NCBI RefSeq assembly: GCF_052180275.1
Contig: NZ_CP197465.1
Coordinates: 6,696,001 to 6,760,000, forward strand
DNA from: Kumtagia sp052180275
GTDB lineage: Bacteria; Pseudomonadota; Alphaproteobacteria; Rhizobiales; Rhizobiaceae
Length of the DNA stretch: 64,000 nt
Reading direction: 5' to 3'
Part shown: positions 17,813 through 26,271 of the stretch, piece after piece
How the letters are laid out: each line of letters starts with the position of its first letter
Position numbering within the stretch: the stretch's first letter is position 1
Program-made: the position numbers and the translations under genes
Notes under the pieces: generated by a model
What the model was told of the DNA's origin: nothing
What the model saw: the letters and a program-made list of their open reading frames with translations, nothing else
Databases searched by the model: none

Positions 17813-19305
17813 GCGACGTCGTCGAATTCCGGAACGCCACCAAATCCTTCCGTAGTGTGGCGGCGTTCAAGAACGTGAACTTCACCCTGCGCACGGGCGA
17901 AGTGCATGCGCTGCTTGGCGAGAACGGCGCCGGCAAGTCGACGCTGACCAAGGTGCTGGCCGGCCTCTATCCGCTGACATCGGGCGAAATGCTGGTCGAG
18001 GGCGTGGCGCAAAAGTTCGCCTCGCCGGCTAACGCGCTGGCCAACGGCGTCGCCATGGTTTTCCAGGAAACCAACCTCGTTCCGTCGATGACGGTGGCGC
18101 AGAACCTGTTCCTTGGCGAGGAAAGCTTCTTCAACCGGCTGCGAGGCGTCAACATCCGCGCCCAGCAGCAATTGCAGCGGCTGAGCTTCCATGTCGAGCC
18201 GACCGCACTGGTCTCCTCGCTGGGCGCGGCCAAGAAACAGATGGTAGAGATCGCCCGCGCCGTGCAGCACCGCGCCCGCATCTTCATCTTCGATGAACCG
18301 ACCGCCACGCTGACGCCGGAGGAAAAGCAGCATTTCTTCACCCTGGTCGAACGCCTGAAGGCCGATGGCTGCTCGATCATCTTCATTTCGCATGCGCTGG
18401 AGGAAGCACTGTCGATCGCGGACCGCATCAGCGTGCTGCGCGACGGCGAACTGATCGTCACTGATGAGACGAGGAATTTCACCCGCGACCGTATCATCCA
18501 GGCCATGGTCGGCCGCCAGTTGAAGGACGAGCTCTACGGCAAGGCGCAGGCCCGCAAGCCAAGGCCGATCGGGCGCAAGGTGCTGGCGCTGGAGAACGTC
18601 TCCATGGGCAAGGCCGTGCGCAGCGCCACCATGTCGGTCTTCGCCGGCCAAGTGACCGGAATGTTCGGCCTTGTCGGCGCCGGGCGCACCGAAATGATGA
18701 AGATCGCCGCGGGCGTGCTGAAGCGGGACTTCTTCCATGGCGGCCGCATCAGGTTGAATGACGAAAGCGTGCGCTTCAAGGTGCCGCGAAACGCCGTCAA
18801 CAAACGGATCGCCTATGTGACCGAGGATCGCAAGCTCGACGGGCTGTTCGACACGCTGGGCATTTCCCAGAACATCTTTCTGGGCAAGCTTTCGGTCGAT
18901 GCGAATCCGGCTTCAGTGGTCAGCATGGCGCAGGCCAGGGAAGCCGCAGCGGACTGGGTCGAGAAGCTGAAGATCCGCACGATCCGGCCAAATCCCAATG
19001 TGGTCGAACTCTCGGGCGGCAACCAGCAGAAGGTTGTGATCGCCAAGAGCCTGATCCAGAATCCAGAACTGATCATCTTCGACGAGCCGACGCGCGGCGT
19101 CGATGTCGGGGCCATCGCCGAAATCCACACCATCATCCAGCAACTGGCCGATGCCGGCGCGGCGGTGGTGGTTATCTCCTCCTATCTTCCCGAAATTCTC
19201 GCCATCTCCGACCGTATCCTTGTCGCCAAGCAGGGCCGCATCGTCGAGGAGATGTCGATCGACGAGGCGAGCGAGGAGAAGATCATGTACGCGGCCGTGC
19301 ATTGA
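17809..19305 (+). CDS. ribose-type ABC importer ATPase with two nucleotide-binding domains (RbsA/MglA family)
   Basis: A 498-aa protein. The first domain has Walker A GENGAGKST, a degenerate signature (SSLGAAKKQ in place of LSGGQ) and FDEPTATL. The second has a degenerate P-loop (GLVGAGRTE) but an intact LSGGNQQK signature and IIFDEPTRGVD. This asymmetry is usual for RbsA. It overlaps the upstream propeller gene by 4 bases and the lyase gene by one. It energises the importer made of 12527, 13578 and 14607. Confidence 0.93.
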   Translation: MSDVVEFRNATKSFRSVAAFKNVNFTLRTGEVHALLGENGAGKSTLTKVLAGLYPLTSGEMLVEGVAQKFASPANALANGVAMVFQETNLVPSMTVAQNLFLGEESFFNRLRGVNIRAQQQLQRLSFHVEPTALVSSLGAAKKQMVEIARAVQHRARIFIFDEPTATLTPEEKQHFFTLVERLKADGCSIIFISHALEEALSIADRISVLRDGELIVTDETRNFTRDRIIQAMVGRQLKDELYGKAQARKPRPIGRKVLALENVSMGKAVRSATMSVFAGQVTGMFGLVGAGRTEMMKIAAGVLKRDFFHGGRIRLNDESVRFKVPRNAVNKRIAYVTEDRKLDGLFDTLGISQNIFLGKLSVDANPASVVSMAQAREAAADWVEKLKIRTIRPNPNVVELSGGNQQKVVIAKSLIQNPELIIFDEPTRGVDVGAIAEIHTIIQQLADAGAAVVVISSYLPEILAISDRILVAKQGRIVEEMSIDEASEEKIMYAAVH

Positions 19306-20162
19306 TGGCTGGCGAGAAGGTCACCATCGTCGAGGTCGGACCGCGCGACGGGCTGCAAAATGAAAAACGCATCGTCTCGACCGGAGACAAACTGGTCCTG
19401 ATCGAGCTTCTGGCGCGGGCGGGCTTCAGAAGGATCGAGGCGACCGCGTTCGTCTCGCCCAAGTGGGTACCGCAGATGGCCGACCATGATGCCGTCATGC
19501 GCGGCATCCCGCCGAGGCCCGGTCTGACGCTTTCGGCGCTCGTCCCCAACGAGCAGGGCGCGCGGGCCGCGATTGAGGCCGGCGCGCAGGAACTCGCCGT
19601 ATTCGCCAGCGCGTCGGAGACCTTCGCCCGCAAGAACACGAACTGCACCATCTCCGAGAGCATGCAGCGCTTCAAACCTGTGCTGGCCTTGGCGCGCACG
19701 CACGGCCTAAGCGTGCGCGGCTATGTGTCCTGTGCCGTCGAATGTCCCTATGAGGACGCAATCCAGCCATCCGCGGCGCGGTGGGTATCGGAACAATTGC
19801 TTGATCTCGGCTGCGCGGAAATCGCTGTGGCCGACACGATAGGCCGGGCGACGCCGGACAGAGTCGACGCCATGCTGGCCGAGGTGCTGACATCGGTTCC
19901 GGTTGCGCAACTGGCCTGCCATTTCCACGACACGTCGGGGCAGGCTCTGGCGAATGTCGATGTCGCGCTCGGGCGCGGCGTTCGCATTTTCGACAGCGCC
20001 ATAGGCGGGCTGGGCGGCTGCCCCTATGCGCCAGGCGCTGCCGGCAATGTGGCGAGTGAACGACTGGTTCGTCACATCGAGAAAGCCGGGTTCAGGACCG
20101 ATGTCGATTCTGCGGCTATGGATTTGGCAGTTGATGTCACAATTTCATTCCGAAGCGCCTAA
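19305..20162 (+). CDS. mvaB: hydroxymethylglutaryl-CoA lyase
   Basis: A 285-aa protein from ATG 19305 (TGATG overlap). It is a HMGL-like TIM barrel with the N-terminal VGPRDGLQNE motif (catalytic R14, D15), metal-ligand histidines in CHFHDTSG, and the signature loop GLGGCPYAPGAAGN carrying the catalytic cysteine. It cleaves HMG-CoA to acetyl-CoA and acetoacetate in the cytoplasm. As last gene of the operon it completes the route begun by the HMG-CoA reductase. No acetoacetate-activating enzyme is in the operon, so that step must be encoded elsewhere. Confidence 0.94.
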   Translation: MAGEKVTIVEVGPRDGLQNEKRIVSTGDKLVLIELLARAGFRRIEATAFVSPKWVPQMADHDAVMRGIPPRPGLTLSALVPNEQGARAAIEAGAQELAVFASASETFARKNTNCTISESMQRFKPVLALARTHGLSVRGYVSCAVECPYEDAIQPSAARWVSEQLLDLGCAEIAVADTIGRATPDRVDAMLAEVLTSVPVAQLACHFHDTSGQALANVDVALGRGVRIFDSAIGGLGGCPYAPGAAGNVASERLVRHIEKAGFRTDVDSAAMDLAVDVTISFRSA

Positions 20163-20164
20163 GT

Positions 20165-20197
20165 GTCATTTCCACGCACGTTGTCATTGGAAATGAC
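20165..20197. terminator. inverted repeat just after mvaB, possible terminator or element end
   Basis: GTCATTTCC (20165-20173) and GGAAATGAC (20189-20197) are perfect 9-base arms around a 15-base loop, starting 3 bases after the lyase stop. There is no T-run. It could end the operon transcript, or belong to the IS630-like fragment that begins here. Confidence 0.4.
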
Positions 20198-20445
20198 TAC
20201 TGGGTGGGAAGGCTCGACTCGGCGCCGTTGTGGAAGCTCTGGTCGCAAAGCCGCTCCAGGCCACACTCGTTGTAGCGCTTGACCAGGCTGCGTACCCAGG
20301 ACGTGGCGAAGGACAGCAGCGCCGCCGCCTCCTTCACGTCGTAGCTCCGCGACAACAGCCAAAGCGCGGGAACGTAGCTCTTGGCGATCGGTTCGCTTGC
20401 TTTCTCGTAGGCGCTCCAACCCCGCAGTGCAAAGGTGCCGCGCAA
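20197..20445 (-). pseudogene. N-terminal fragment of an IS630-like transposase / winged-HTH protein
   Basis: The leftward frame encodes SYDVKEAAALLSFATSWVRS followed by KRYNECGLERL. This is the helix-turn-helix region typical of IS630-family transposases (usual forms VRRYNEGGPEAL). The DDE catalytic part is absent and the frame stops after about 82 residues. It is an insertion-sequence relic marking the boundary between the mevalonate-type operon and the following patchwork region. Confidence 0.6.
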
Positions 20446-20529
20446 TTGTTGTCAGGACGTGCCACTTGGTGCAGAATCACGACCAGCCCATCCAACTGCT
20501 TCGCTCCCGCCCAGGAAGCCGACGCTGAG

Positions 20530-21012
20530 TCATCGACCGGAGACGGCATCAGGACGAATGCGTTCCACGCCGGCCCAGGTTCCCTCGTGCGGCGCGTCGA
20601 AATTGACGAAGAAGTCGATGCGCCGGAACATCCAGACGCCGTTCCGCAGTACGTAGTCCTCGGCATAGTCGCCAAGGATCCAACGCGCCTGGCGCTGCCC
20701 GCCGTCGATGCGGGTGAACGGCATGAGGATACGCCAGCGACCGTTCGCTGATAGCCCGTTCTCCGCCACCTCGATGATCGGGTTCAGCGGCAGATGGGCG
20801 GCGAACACGATGCTGGACGAGATGTTTTCGAAGAAACGTTCGACCTCGTTCCGACCCTCATAGGTACCGAAGGCAGGGCTCGTCCACACGCCGTCCTCGA
20901 CGAACAGCGCTCCAAGCGGCTTCGACGGGTAGCCGATATCGCAGAGCTCCATGTAACGGTTCTTCAAATTCATGATCTGCAGCACGGCGGCCGCGTTGTC
21001 TGTCCTGGACAT
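20530..21012 (-). CDS. SnoaL/NTF2-like family protein
   Basis: A 160-aa protein with an NTF2-like cone fold pattern: an N-terminal helical segment (LQIMNLKNRYMELCDIGYPS), then LFVEDGVWTSPAFGTYEGRNE, and C-terminal strands DYAEDYVLRNGVWMFRRIDF. Relatives include SnoaL cyclases, dehydratases and small subunits of catabolic enzymes. It sits next to a livK fragment and near oxidative catabolic genes, so a role in breakdown of a cyclic or aromatic compound is possible but not shown. Start ATG 21012. Confidence 0.8.
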   Translation of the reverse strand: MSRTDNAAAVLQIMNLKNRYMELCDIGYPSKPLGALFVEDGVWTSPAFGTYEGRNEVERFFENISSSIVFAAHLPLNPIIEVAENGLSANGRWRILMPFTRIDGGQRQARWILGDYAEDYVLRNGVWMFRRIDFFVNFDAPHEGTWAGVERIRPDAVSGR

Positions 21013-21069
21013 GATGATGTTCCATGCTTGAGAGAAGGGCCGGCCCCAGGGGAGGCCCGCGGGCCATGG

Positions 21070-21557
21070 TCAAGGGTTGAGATGCACGTAGCGCTTGCCT
21101 AGGAGCACATCCATCGGGACAGGCTCGGAGATGGTGAAGCTGCCCGAGTATTTCGGTTTGCCCTCCTCCACGCCGATGATCGCGTAAGGCGCGTAGTTCT
21201 GGTGATGCAGATCGCTGGTAAAGGTGCGCGAGCCGATCAGCAAAGGTTCGTCCTTGAACTTCTCGAGTTCGGCGATCACCGCGTCCGTTTCGAGCGTGCC
21301 GGCCCGCTCCGCCGCGAGAGCCCACATCTGGATCACCAGATAGCCTGGATAGGCATAGGACGAAGGCGGCTGCTCGCCGAAGCGCTCCTTGTAGCGCCGG
21401 TTGAACTCGTTGACCTCCGGGCGCGGATCGTCGCCGTGGATCGAGGCATGCTCAGGAATGTAGTGGCCGGACAGGTCGGGCACGGTGTCGAGCCAGTAGC
21501 TGCCGCTCATGGCGCTGCCGCCGCCAATGGCGCTGGTGAGACCTATTTCGGCATGAC
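21070..21557 (-). pseudogene. C-terminal fragment of a branched-chain-amino-acid-type binding protein (LivK-like)
   Basis: The frame ends normally (LLGKRYVHLNP) and contains late LivK-type elements: a DLSGHYIPEHASIH hinge region, NEFNRRYKERFGEQPPSSYA, and AVIAELEKFKD. Reading backwards it stays open through AEIGLTSAIGGGSAM, matching the middle of such proteins. It then runs into the oppositely oriented livH start near 21576. The signal peptide and first lobe, about 230 residues, are missing, so the gene was cut by a rearrangement. Confidence 0.75.
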
Positions 21558-21575
21558 GCAGACGGAAGGCGCCGC

Positions 21576-22493
21576 ATGAGCCTGTTGGTCCAAAGCCTTT
21601 TCGACACGCTGTGCCTCGGCAGCTTCTACGCCCTGTCAGCTCTGGGGATCGGCCTGCTGTTCGGTGTCCTGCGGCTGGTGAACTTCGCCCATGGCGACTT
21701 CATTTCCTGCGCAGCCTACGCACTGATCTTGCCAGGCACGCTGACCGCCACGACGCCTTTCCTTGCTGCGCTGCCTCTGGCGTTGATGATCCCGGCGCTG
21801 CTTGTGCTCGCCGTCGGCATCTCGATCCTGTCCTACCTGCTGGTGTTTCGCGCCCTGCGCGAGGCGCAGCCCCCGATCCTTATGGTCGCCTCCTTCGCGC
21901 TCAGCTATGCGCTGCAGAACGCACTGCTGCTGCTTTACGGAAGTCGTCCGCGGACGATCAACCTGCTGCCCGAACTCAACGGCGCAGTCGACATCCTCGG
22001 CATCGCCCGCGTGCCGATGTTGCAGCTCGTGACGATCGCGGTCACCACCATCCTGATGCTGGGGATAAGCTGGTGCCTGCGTAGCACCTCGATCGGCATC
22101 GCGATGCGGGCCGCGGCAGAAGCGCCGACGATGGCACGCATGCTGGGGGTCTGGGCTTCCCGCGTCATGATGGCGGCCATGGCCGTCACCGCCGTGCTCG
22201 CGGTGGCGGCATCACTGCTGCTGGTGATCCAGACCGGCGTTCTCGAACACCGCATGGGTGTTTCGCTGATGCTGTTCGCCTTTGTCGGAACGGTCATCGG
22301 CGGCCTGGGCAACCTCACCGGCGCGGTCGCAGGGGGGTTCGCGGCCGGCGCAATGACTGTGCTTTTCCAGACATTCCTGCCGGAGAACCTGCGCCCCTTC
22401 CGCGACGTGTTCGTCTTCGCCGTCGTCTTCGCCATCCTGGCGTTCCGCCCCAACGGGCTGTTCCCGTCTCGCCATCTCAAGGAAAGGGTATGA
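21576..22493 (+). CDS. branched-chain-amino-acid-type ABC permease, LivH family
   Basis: A 305-aa protein with about eight membrane helices. It has the LivH start pattern LLVQSLFDTLCLGSFYALSA, the FGVLRLVNFAHGDF motif, and the late GGLGNLTGAVAGG loop. It is followed 1 base later by livM. No livG or livF ATPase gene is nearby and the adjacent binding-protein gene is truncated, so this is an incomplete transporter unless partners lie elsewhere. Ligands of this family in catabolic regions are often aromatic or amide compounds. Confidence 0.88.
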   Translation: MSLLVQSLFDTLCLGSFYALSALGIGLLFGVLRLVNFAHGDFISCAAYALILPGTLTATTPFLAALPLALMIPALLVLAVGISILSYLLVFRALREAQPPILMVASFALSYALQNALLLLYGSRPRTINLLPELNGAVDILGIARVPMLQLVTIAVTTILMLGISWCLRSTSIGIAMRAAAEAPTMARMLGVWASRVMMAAMAVTAVLAVAASLLLVIQTGVLEHRMGVSLMLFAFVGTVIGGLGNLTGAVAGGFAAGAMTVLFQTFLPENLRPFRDVFVFAVVFAILAFRPNGLFPSRHLKERV

Positions 22494-22494
22494 C

Positions 22495-23487
22495 ATGATG
22501 GCTCTCAGCTCACCGCGCCTGCTTGTCTCTGCCGCGCTCGGGCTTGCGGCGGTCGCGCTCATCGCCGGCGCGACTCTCAGCGGCGACCGCGTCCTGCTCC
22601 AGACCATCGTCGAGGCGGAAATCCGCCTGATCCTTGTGATCAGCCTGTTCATCTTCACCGGCAATTCGGGGGTCGTTTCCTTCGTGCATGTCGGCTTGAT
22701 GATGGTTGGCGCCTATGTAGCGGCCTGGCTTACCGTGGACCCGGTTATGAAGGATCTCTTCCTCAAGGGCCTGCCGTGGTTCCTTGCGCAGAGCTCGTCC
22801 GGTCCGGTCCTTGCGATTGCACTCGGAAGCGGGGCGGCCACGATCCTTGCCTTCGCCTCAGGCCTGGTAATTTGCCGGCTTTCGGGCATCGGCGCGTCCA
22901 TCGCATCCTTCGCGCTGTTCATGGCGCTGTTTACGCTCTTCCGGCAAGCGTCCGGCTGGACAGCGGGACAGAGTTCGCTCGTCGGAAACCCCGTGCGCCT
23001 CGACGCGGCCACCGGCCTAGGCGGGGTGGCTCTCGCTCTCATCGCGGCCTGGCTGCACGGCCGGTCGCGCTGGGGGATCAGGCTGAGAGCGTCCCGGGAA
23101 GACGAGGTCGCCGCTCGGTCCTGCGGCATCGACGTCATCCGCAACCGGCTTCTGGCCTTCACGCTGAGCGGAGCCGTCGCCGGGCTGGCAGGCGGTATCT
23201 ACAGCCAATTCCTCGGCATGCTCACGGTGGACATGTTCTACCTGGACACCACCTTCATCGCGCTCGCAATGCTGATGATCGGTGGCGCGGCAAGCCTACA
23301 GGGCGCGGTCATCGGATCCGCCGCGGTCTCCATCGCCATCTTCGCATTCAAGCGGATGGAGAAGGGCTTTGATCTCGGTGGATTGGACATCGCCCTCGCG
23401 CCGGGCATGGCGGAAGTCACGCTTGGCATCGCCATGATCGCTATTCTGGTGCTGCGCCCGCGCGGGATCATCTCCCGCGCAGGCTGA
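22495..23487 (+). CDS. branched-chain-amino-acid-type ABC permease, LivM family
   Basis: A 330-aa protein. It has multiple helices, the GNSGVVSFVHVGLMMVGAYV segment equivalent to the usual GQ-S-GHAAF motif of LivM, and the conserved loop RSRWGIRLRASREDEVAARS. It starts at ATG 22495 or 22498, just after livH. It converges on the 2-hydroxyacid dehydrogenase gene, 18 bases away. A short GC-rich inverted repeat at 23460-23480 within its last codons may help terminate transcription. Confidence 0.86.
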   Translation: MMALSSPRLLVSAALGLAAVALIAGATLSGDRVLLQTIVEAEIRLILVISLFIFTGNSGVVSFVHVGLMMVGAYVAAWLTVDPVMKDLFLKGLPWFLAQSSSGPVLAIALGSGAATILAFASGLVICRLSGIGASIASFALFMALFTLFRQASGWTAGQSSLVGNPVRLDAATGLGGVALALIAAWLHGRSRWGIRLRASREDEVAARSCGIDVIRNRLLAFTLSGAVAGLAGGIYSQFLGMLTVDMFYLDTTFIALAMLMIGGAASLQGAVIGSAAVSIAIFAFKRMEKGFDLGGLDIALAPGMAEVTLGIAMIAILVLRPRGIISRAG

Positions 23488-23504
23488 CGTCCCGGCTTTT
23501 TCGA

Positions 23505-24464
23505 TCAGGCGGCTGCTGCGCGGTTGAGCCAGTAGCGCGGCTCTTCGCCAGCAAGGACCCGACGGATGTCCTCCGAACACTTCGTCTGCAACTCGACCAT
23601 CGCCGCTTCCGAATAGAACGCGGCGTGCGGAGTGACGATCGCGTTCGGATAGGGTGCAAAGCGCGCCGAGGCATGGCCCGCCTCCACTTCCAGCACGTCG
23701 AGCCCAAGCCCGCCCAGCTTGCCGCCTTCCAGCGCGCCAAGCAGCTCATCGGTGTCGATCAGACCGCCGCGGGACGTGTTGATGATGATCACGCCCGGGC
23801 GCATGAGCGACAGGCTCTCACCATTGATGAGATGACGCGTCGAGGGGCCGAGCGGTGCATGCAGGGACAGCACGTCTGACTGTTCGAGCAGGGACGCGAG
23901 TTCGGCGTCACGAACCACGCCAGCAGGCGTCTCGCCGTGAAAATGCGGGTCGTAGAAGCGGATCTTCATGCCGAACGCCCTCGCCCTGTCGGCCAGCGCC
24001 GAACCAATCCTGCCGAGCCCCACCAGGCCGAGAACCTTGCCCTGGATGCGGTGAAGGGGACGAAGTAGGTCCAGGCTCCATGTTCCGCCGGCTGTCTGCA
24101 TAGCGCCGACATGGATGCCCCGCATCAGCGCCAGCATCAGCGCGGCCGCATGGTCCGCCACCTCTTGCACGCAATAGTCGGGAACATTAGTGACCTTGAT
24201 GCTTCGGGCACTGGCCGCCGCAATGTCGATCGTGTCGGCTCCGATCCCGGATCGCGCGATGATTCGGCAGTTCCCCATCGCGGCGATGAGCTCGGCATCG
24301 ACCGGAGCATAGCAATTGAGCACCGCGTCCGCAGTGCGGACAAGCCCAAGCAGCGCGGAGCGGTCGCCTGCAGGAGCAACAGTCAGCCGCGCCACGCCAG
24401 CGAGGATATCCTGAGTTAGAGAAAGACTTGGAAATACTGTATCTGTTACGACGACGTTCTTCAC
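23505..24464 (-). CDS. D-2-hydroxyacid dehydrogenase, CtBP-like branch
   Basis: A 319-aa protein starting at GTG 24464 behind AAAGG. It has a split substrate domain and a Rossmann domain with the GLVGLGRIGSALADRARAFG nucleotide motif (about 147-166). The catalytic residues are R in NTSRGG, E in DVLEVE, and H in TPHAAFYSE. Members reduce 2-oxoacids to D-2-hydroxyacids with NAD(P)H in the cytoplasm. Upstream is a 140-base gap with a short palindrome. Its partner genes are unclear because both flanks are rearranged. Confidence 0.9.
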   Translation of the reverse strand: MKNVVVTDTVFPSLSLTQDILAGVARLTVAPAGDRSALLGLVRTADAVLNCYAPVDAELIAAMGNCRIIARSGIGADTIDIAAASARSIKVTNVPDYCVQEVADHAAALMLALMRGIHVGAMQTAGGTWSLDLLRPLHRIQGKVLGLVGLGRIGSALADRARAFGMKIRFYDPHFHGETPAGVVRDAELASLLEQSDVLSLHAPLGPSTRHLINGESLSLMRPGVIIINTSRGGLIDTDELLGALEGGKLGGLGLDVLEVEAGHASARFAPYPNAIVTPHAAFYSEAAMVELQTKCSEDIRRVLAGEEPRYWLNRAAAA

Positions 24465-24530
24465 GATTTATACCTTTCTGGATTCACCATTTCTTGCGAA
24501 GCGGATTATATATCAAGCCATCTCAGCGAC

Positions 24531-24544
24531 ATCCGACATCGGAT
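24531..24544. promoter_or_regulatory. short palindrome upstream of the 2-hydroxyacid dehydrogenase
   Basis: ATCCGA and TCGGAT are separated by CA, 67 bases upstream of the dehydrogenase GTG, in an otherwise AT-richer gap. It is a candidate operator with no assigned regulator. Confidence 0.3.
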
Positions 24545-24605
24545 ATTGGTACAGAGCCGGCGCGAACAAATATGCCTCACGCAGCGAACTGGATGTTCCT
24601 TGCGA

Positions 24606-25165
24606 TTACTTCGTGGCCCTGGTGCGAGCATCGTTCCTGACATCGGCGGGCCGTAGACCGAAATGCTCCAGGAATATCTTCGAGAAGTGATTGGGGTTGT
24701 TGAAGCCGGATCGGTAAGCCACTTGGGAAATGCTGAGGCCGTTCAGCCAGGAATCCTGCAGCAGGCGCTTTGCGGCAGTCAGGCGACGCGAACGTATGAC
24801 CTCCGACACGGCCTGCCGCCGATCCTGGAATATCTGCTGGAGATAGCGCGGCGTGCACCCGAACTCCTTTGCAAGCTCGCCAATGCCGAAATTTGGATCG
24901 CGATATCGCTCTTCGATGATCCGCAGCGCACGCTGCGCATGCGCGGTTCGAACGGAACTGGCGCCGACAGAGCCCTCCTGCCCGGCGAGCATCGCGACCT
25001 TTAACATGTCGAACAGGACATTCACCGCGCTGTTCGCGGTCTGGGCGGAAAGGTTGGCAACGACCTCGGAAAGCGTCTGGGCATAGGACATGAACAGCCG
25101 GACTTCCGGAATGTCCGCCGAGAAGGTCACGGCCGTCAGATCGTCCGCCGAGGCGTTATACTCGC
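24606..25165 (-). pseudogene. AraC-family regulator, N-terminally truncated
   Basis: The C-terminal two thirds are intact, with both helix-turn-helix units of the AraC domain: FGIGELAKEFGCTPRYLQQI and LSISQVAYRSGFNNPNHFSKI, ending FGLRPADVR. Before about 25165 the frame continues, but there it is the antisense of an SDR gene on the + strand, so the true N-terminal effector domain has been replaced. The DNA-binding half may still be made from an internal start but would lack normal sensing. Confidence 0.7.
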
Positions 25166-25440
25166 GCAAGAATGGCGTGACCGGCTTCACGCGTGGCCTT
25201 GCGCGCGAGCTCGCGCCGTTCGGTATCAACGTCAATGCGGTCGCGACGGGCGTAACCAATACGCGCGGCCCGAAACAGCTTCCGAAGGAAACCTATGAGC
25301 AGGCGCTGAAGGAAATCCCGATCGGCCATTTCGCCGAGCCGGAGGACATCGCCAACGCGATCACCTTCCTTGCCAGCCAGGAGGCCCGCTGCATCACCGG
25401 CCAGTTGTTGGTGGTGAACGGCGGCCGCATCTTCTACTGA
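25160..25440 (+). pseudogene. C-terminal fragment of a short-chain dehydrogenase/reductase
   Basis: The frame holds an SDR C-terminal third: KNGVTGFTRGLARELAPFG, INVNAVATG, PEDIANAITFLAS and the terminal GGR-FY. The Rossmann GxxxGxG, the NNAG strand and most of the active site are missing; only the lysine side of YxxxK remains. It is joined head-on to the truncated AraC gene near 25157-25171 and is followed 10 bases later by an intact hydrolase gene, with which it was probably once in an operon. Confidence 0.75.
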
Positions 25441-25450
25441 GGAGGATCAG

Positions 25451-26251
25451 ATGCTCCACAACACCGGCAAGTCTTTCGTCAATTACGACCTGATCGGACC
25501 GACCGACGCTCCAGTCGTCTGCATGACGCATTCGCTGACATCCGACTTCGGCATGTGGGCGGAGCAGGTGCCCGCCATCCTGGCAGAGGATTTCCAGGTT
25601 CTGCGCGTGGATATGCGCGGCCATGGCGGCAGTACGCCGACCAAGGGCAACTATTCCATGGAAGAACTGGCGGCTGATGTCGTCTCGCTGCTCGACGCGC
25701 TCGATTTCAACAGCGGCGTGCATCTCATCGGCCTGTCCATGGGCGGCATGATCGGGCAGGTGATCGCGGCCGACTATCCCGGCCGGTTGGCCTCACTGAT
25801 GGCTTGCTGCACCGCCGCCAAATGGCAGGGCGACACCGAACTGATGCTCAACCGTTTGGCGACCGTGAAAGCCTCCGGCACGCTCGAAAGCATCGTCGCG
25901 GCGAACATGGAGCGCCGCTACGGCCCGAATTATCGCGCCCGTCGCCCGAAGCGCTGGGAGGCTTTGCGCGATACCTTCCTCGGCACGTCTCTCGGTGGAT
26001 ATTTCGGCTGCATGCACGCCTGCATGACGCATGACGTCGTGGACCGGCTACAGACCGTCGACATCCCGACGCTGGTGCTGGTGGGTACCGAGGACCTCTC
26101 GACGCCTCCGTCCGACGGCCAGCAGATTGCCTCGAAGATCAAGGGCGCGCGCTATGTCGAGATCAAGGACGGCTATCATTTCCCGAATGTCGAGTTCGAC
26201 GAAGAGTTCAACGGGATTATGGTGGATTGGCTGAGAGAAGTGCGCGGATGA
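25451..26251 (+). CDS. alpha/beta hydrolase, 3-oxoadipate enol-lactonase-like
   Basis: A 266-aa protein. The nucleophile elbow GLSMGGMIG (S at about 97) is present, the acid is in VGTEDLSTPP, and the catalytic histidine is near KDGYHFPN. The oxyanion region CMTHSLTSDFGMW is also visible. Similarity is to the PcaD-type lactonase/esterase group. GGAGGA precedes ATG 25451. The stop codon lies in the loop of a 12-bp hairpin. Likely a ring-opening lactone or ester hydrolase within the oxidative catabolic set; substrate unknown. Confidence 0.87.
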   Translation: MLHNTGKSFVNYDLIGPTDAPVVCMTHSLTSDFGMWAEQVPAILAEDFQVLRVDMRGHGGSTPTKGNYSMEELAADVVSLLDALDFNSGVHLIGLSMGGMIGQVIAADYPGRLASLMACCTAAKWQGDTELMLNRLATVKASGTLESIVAANMERRYGPNYRARRPKRWEALRDTFLGTSLGGYFGCMHACMTHDVVDRLQTVDIPTLVLVGTEDLSTPPSDGQQIASKIKGARYVEIKDGYHFPNVEFDEEFNGIMVDWLREVRG

Positions 26252-26263
26252 CCGCGCACTTCT
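26236..26263. terminator. hairpin between convergent hydrolase and SDR genes
   Basis: AGAAGTGCGCGG (26236-26247) pairs perfectly with CCGCGCACTTCT (26252-26263) around a 4-base loop. The loop holds the hydrolase stop codon. It lies in the 20-base gap of two convergent genes and could stop transcription from both sides, although T-runs are poor. Confidence 0.6.
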
Positions 26264-26271
26264 GATTCCAA

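Noticed and set aside
20446..20529. Possible continuation of a gene between the IS630 relic and the NTF2-like gene
   Set aside because: Short - strand peptide stretches look protein-like, but no family motif or start could be supported.
23460..23480. GC-rich hairpin at the end of livM as a terminator
   Set aside because: It lies entirely within the last livM codons and has no following T-run in register; too weak to list as a separate terminator.
24430..24446. TACTGTATCT resembling half of the palindrome at 3025-3042
   Set aside because: It lies inside the coding start of the 2-hydroxyacid dehydrogenase, lacks the second arm and is short enough to occur by chance.
24468..24480. ATACCTTT similar to the candidate LysR element
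   Set aside because: On the coding strand it is the AAAGG ribosome-binding site region of the dehydrogenase, not a dyad.
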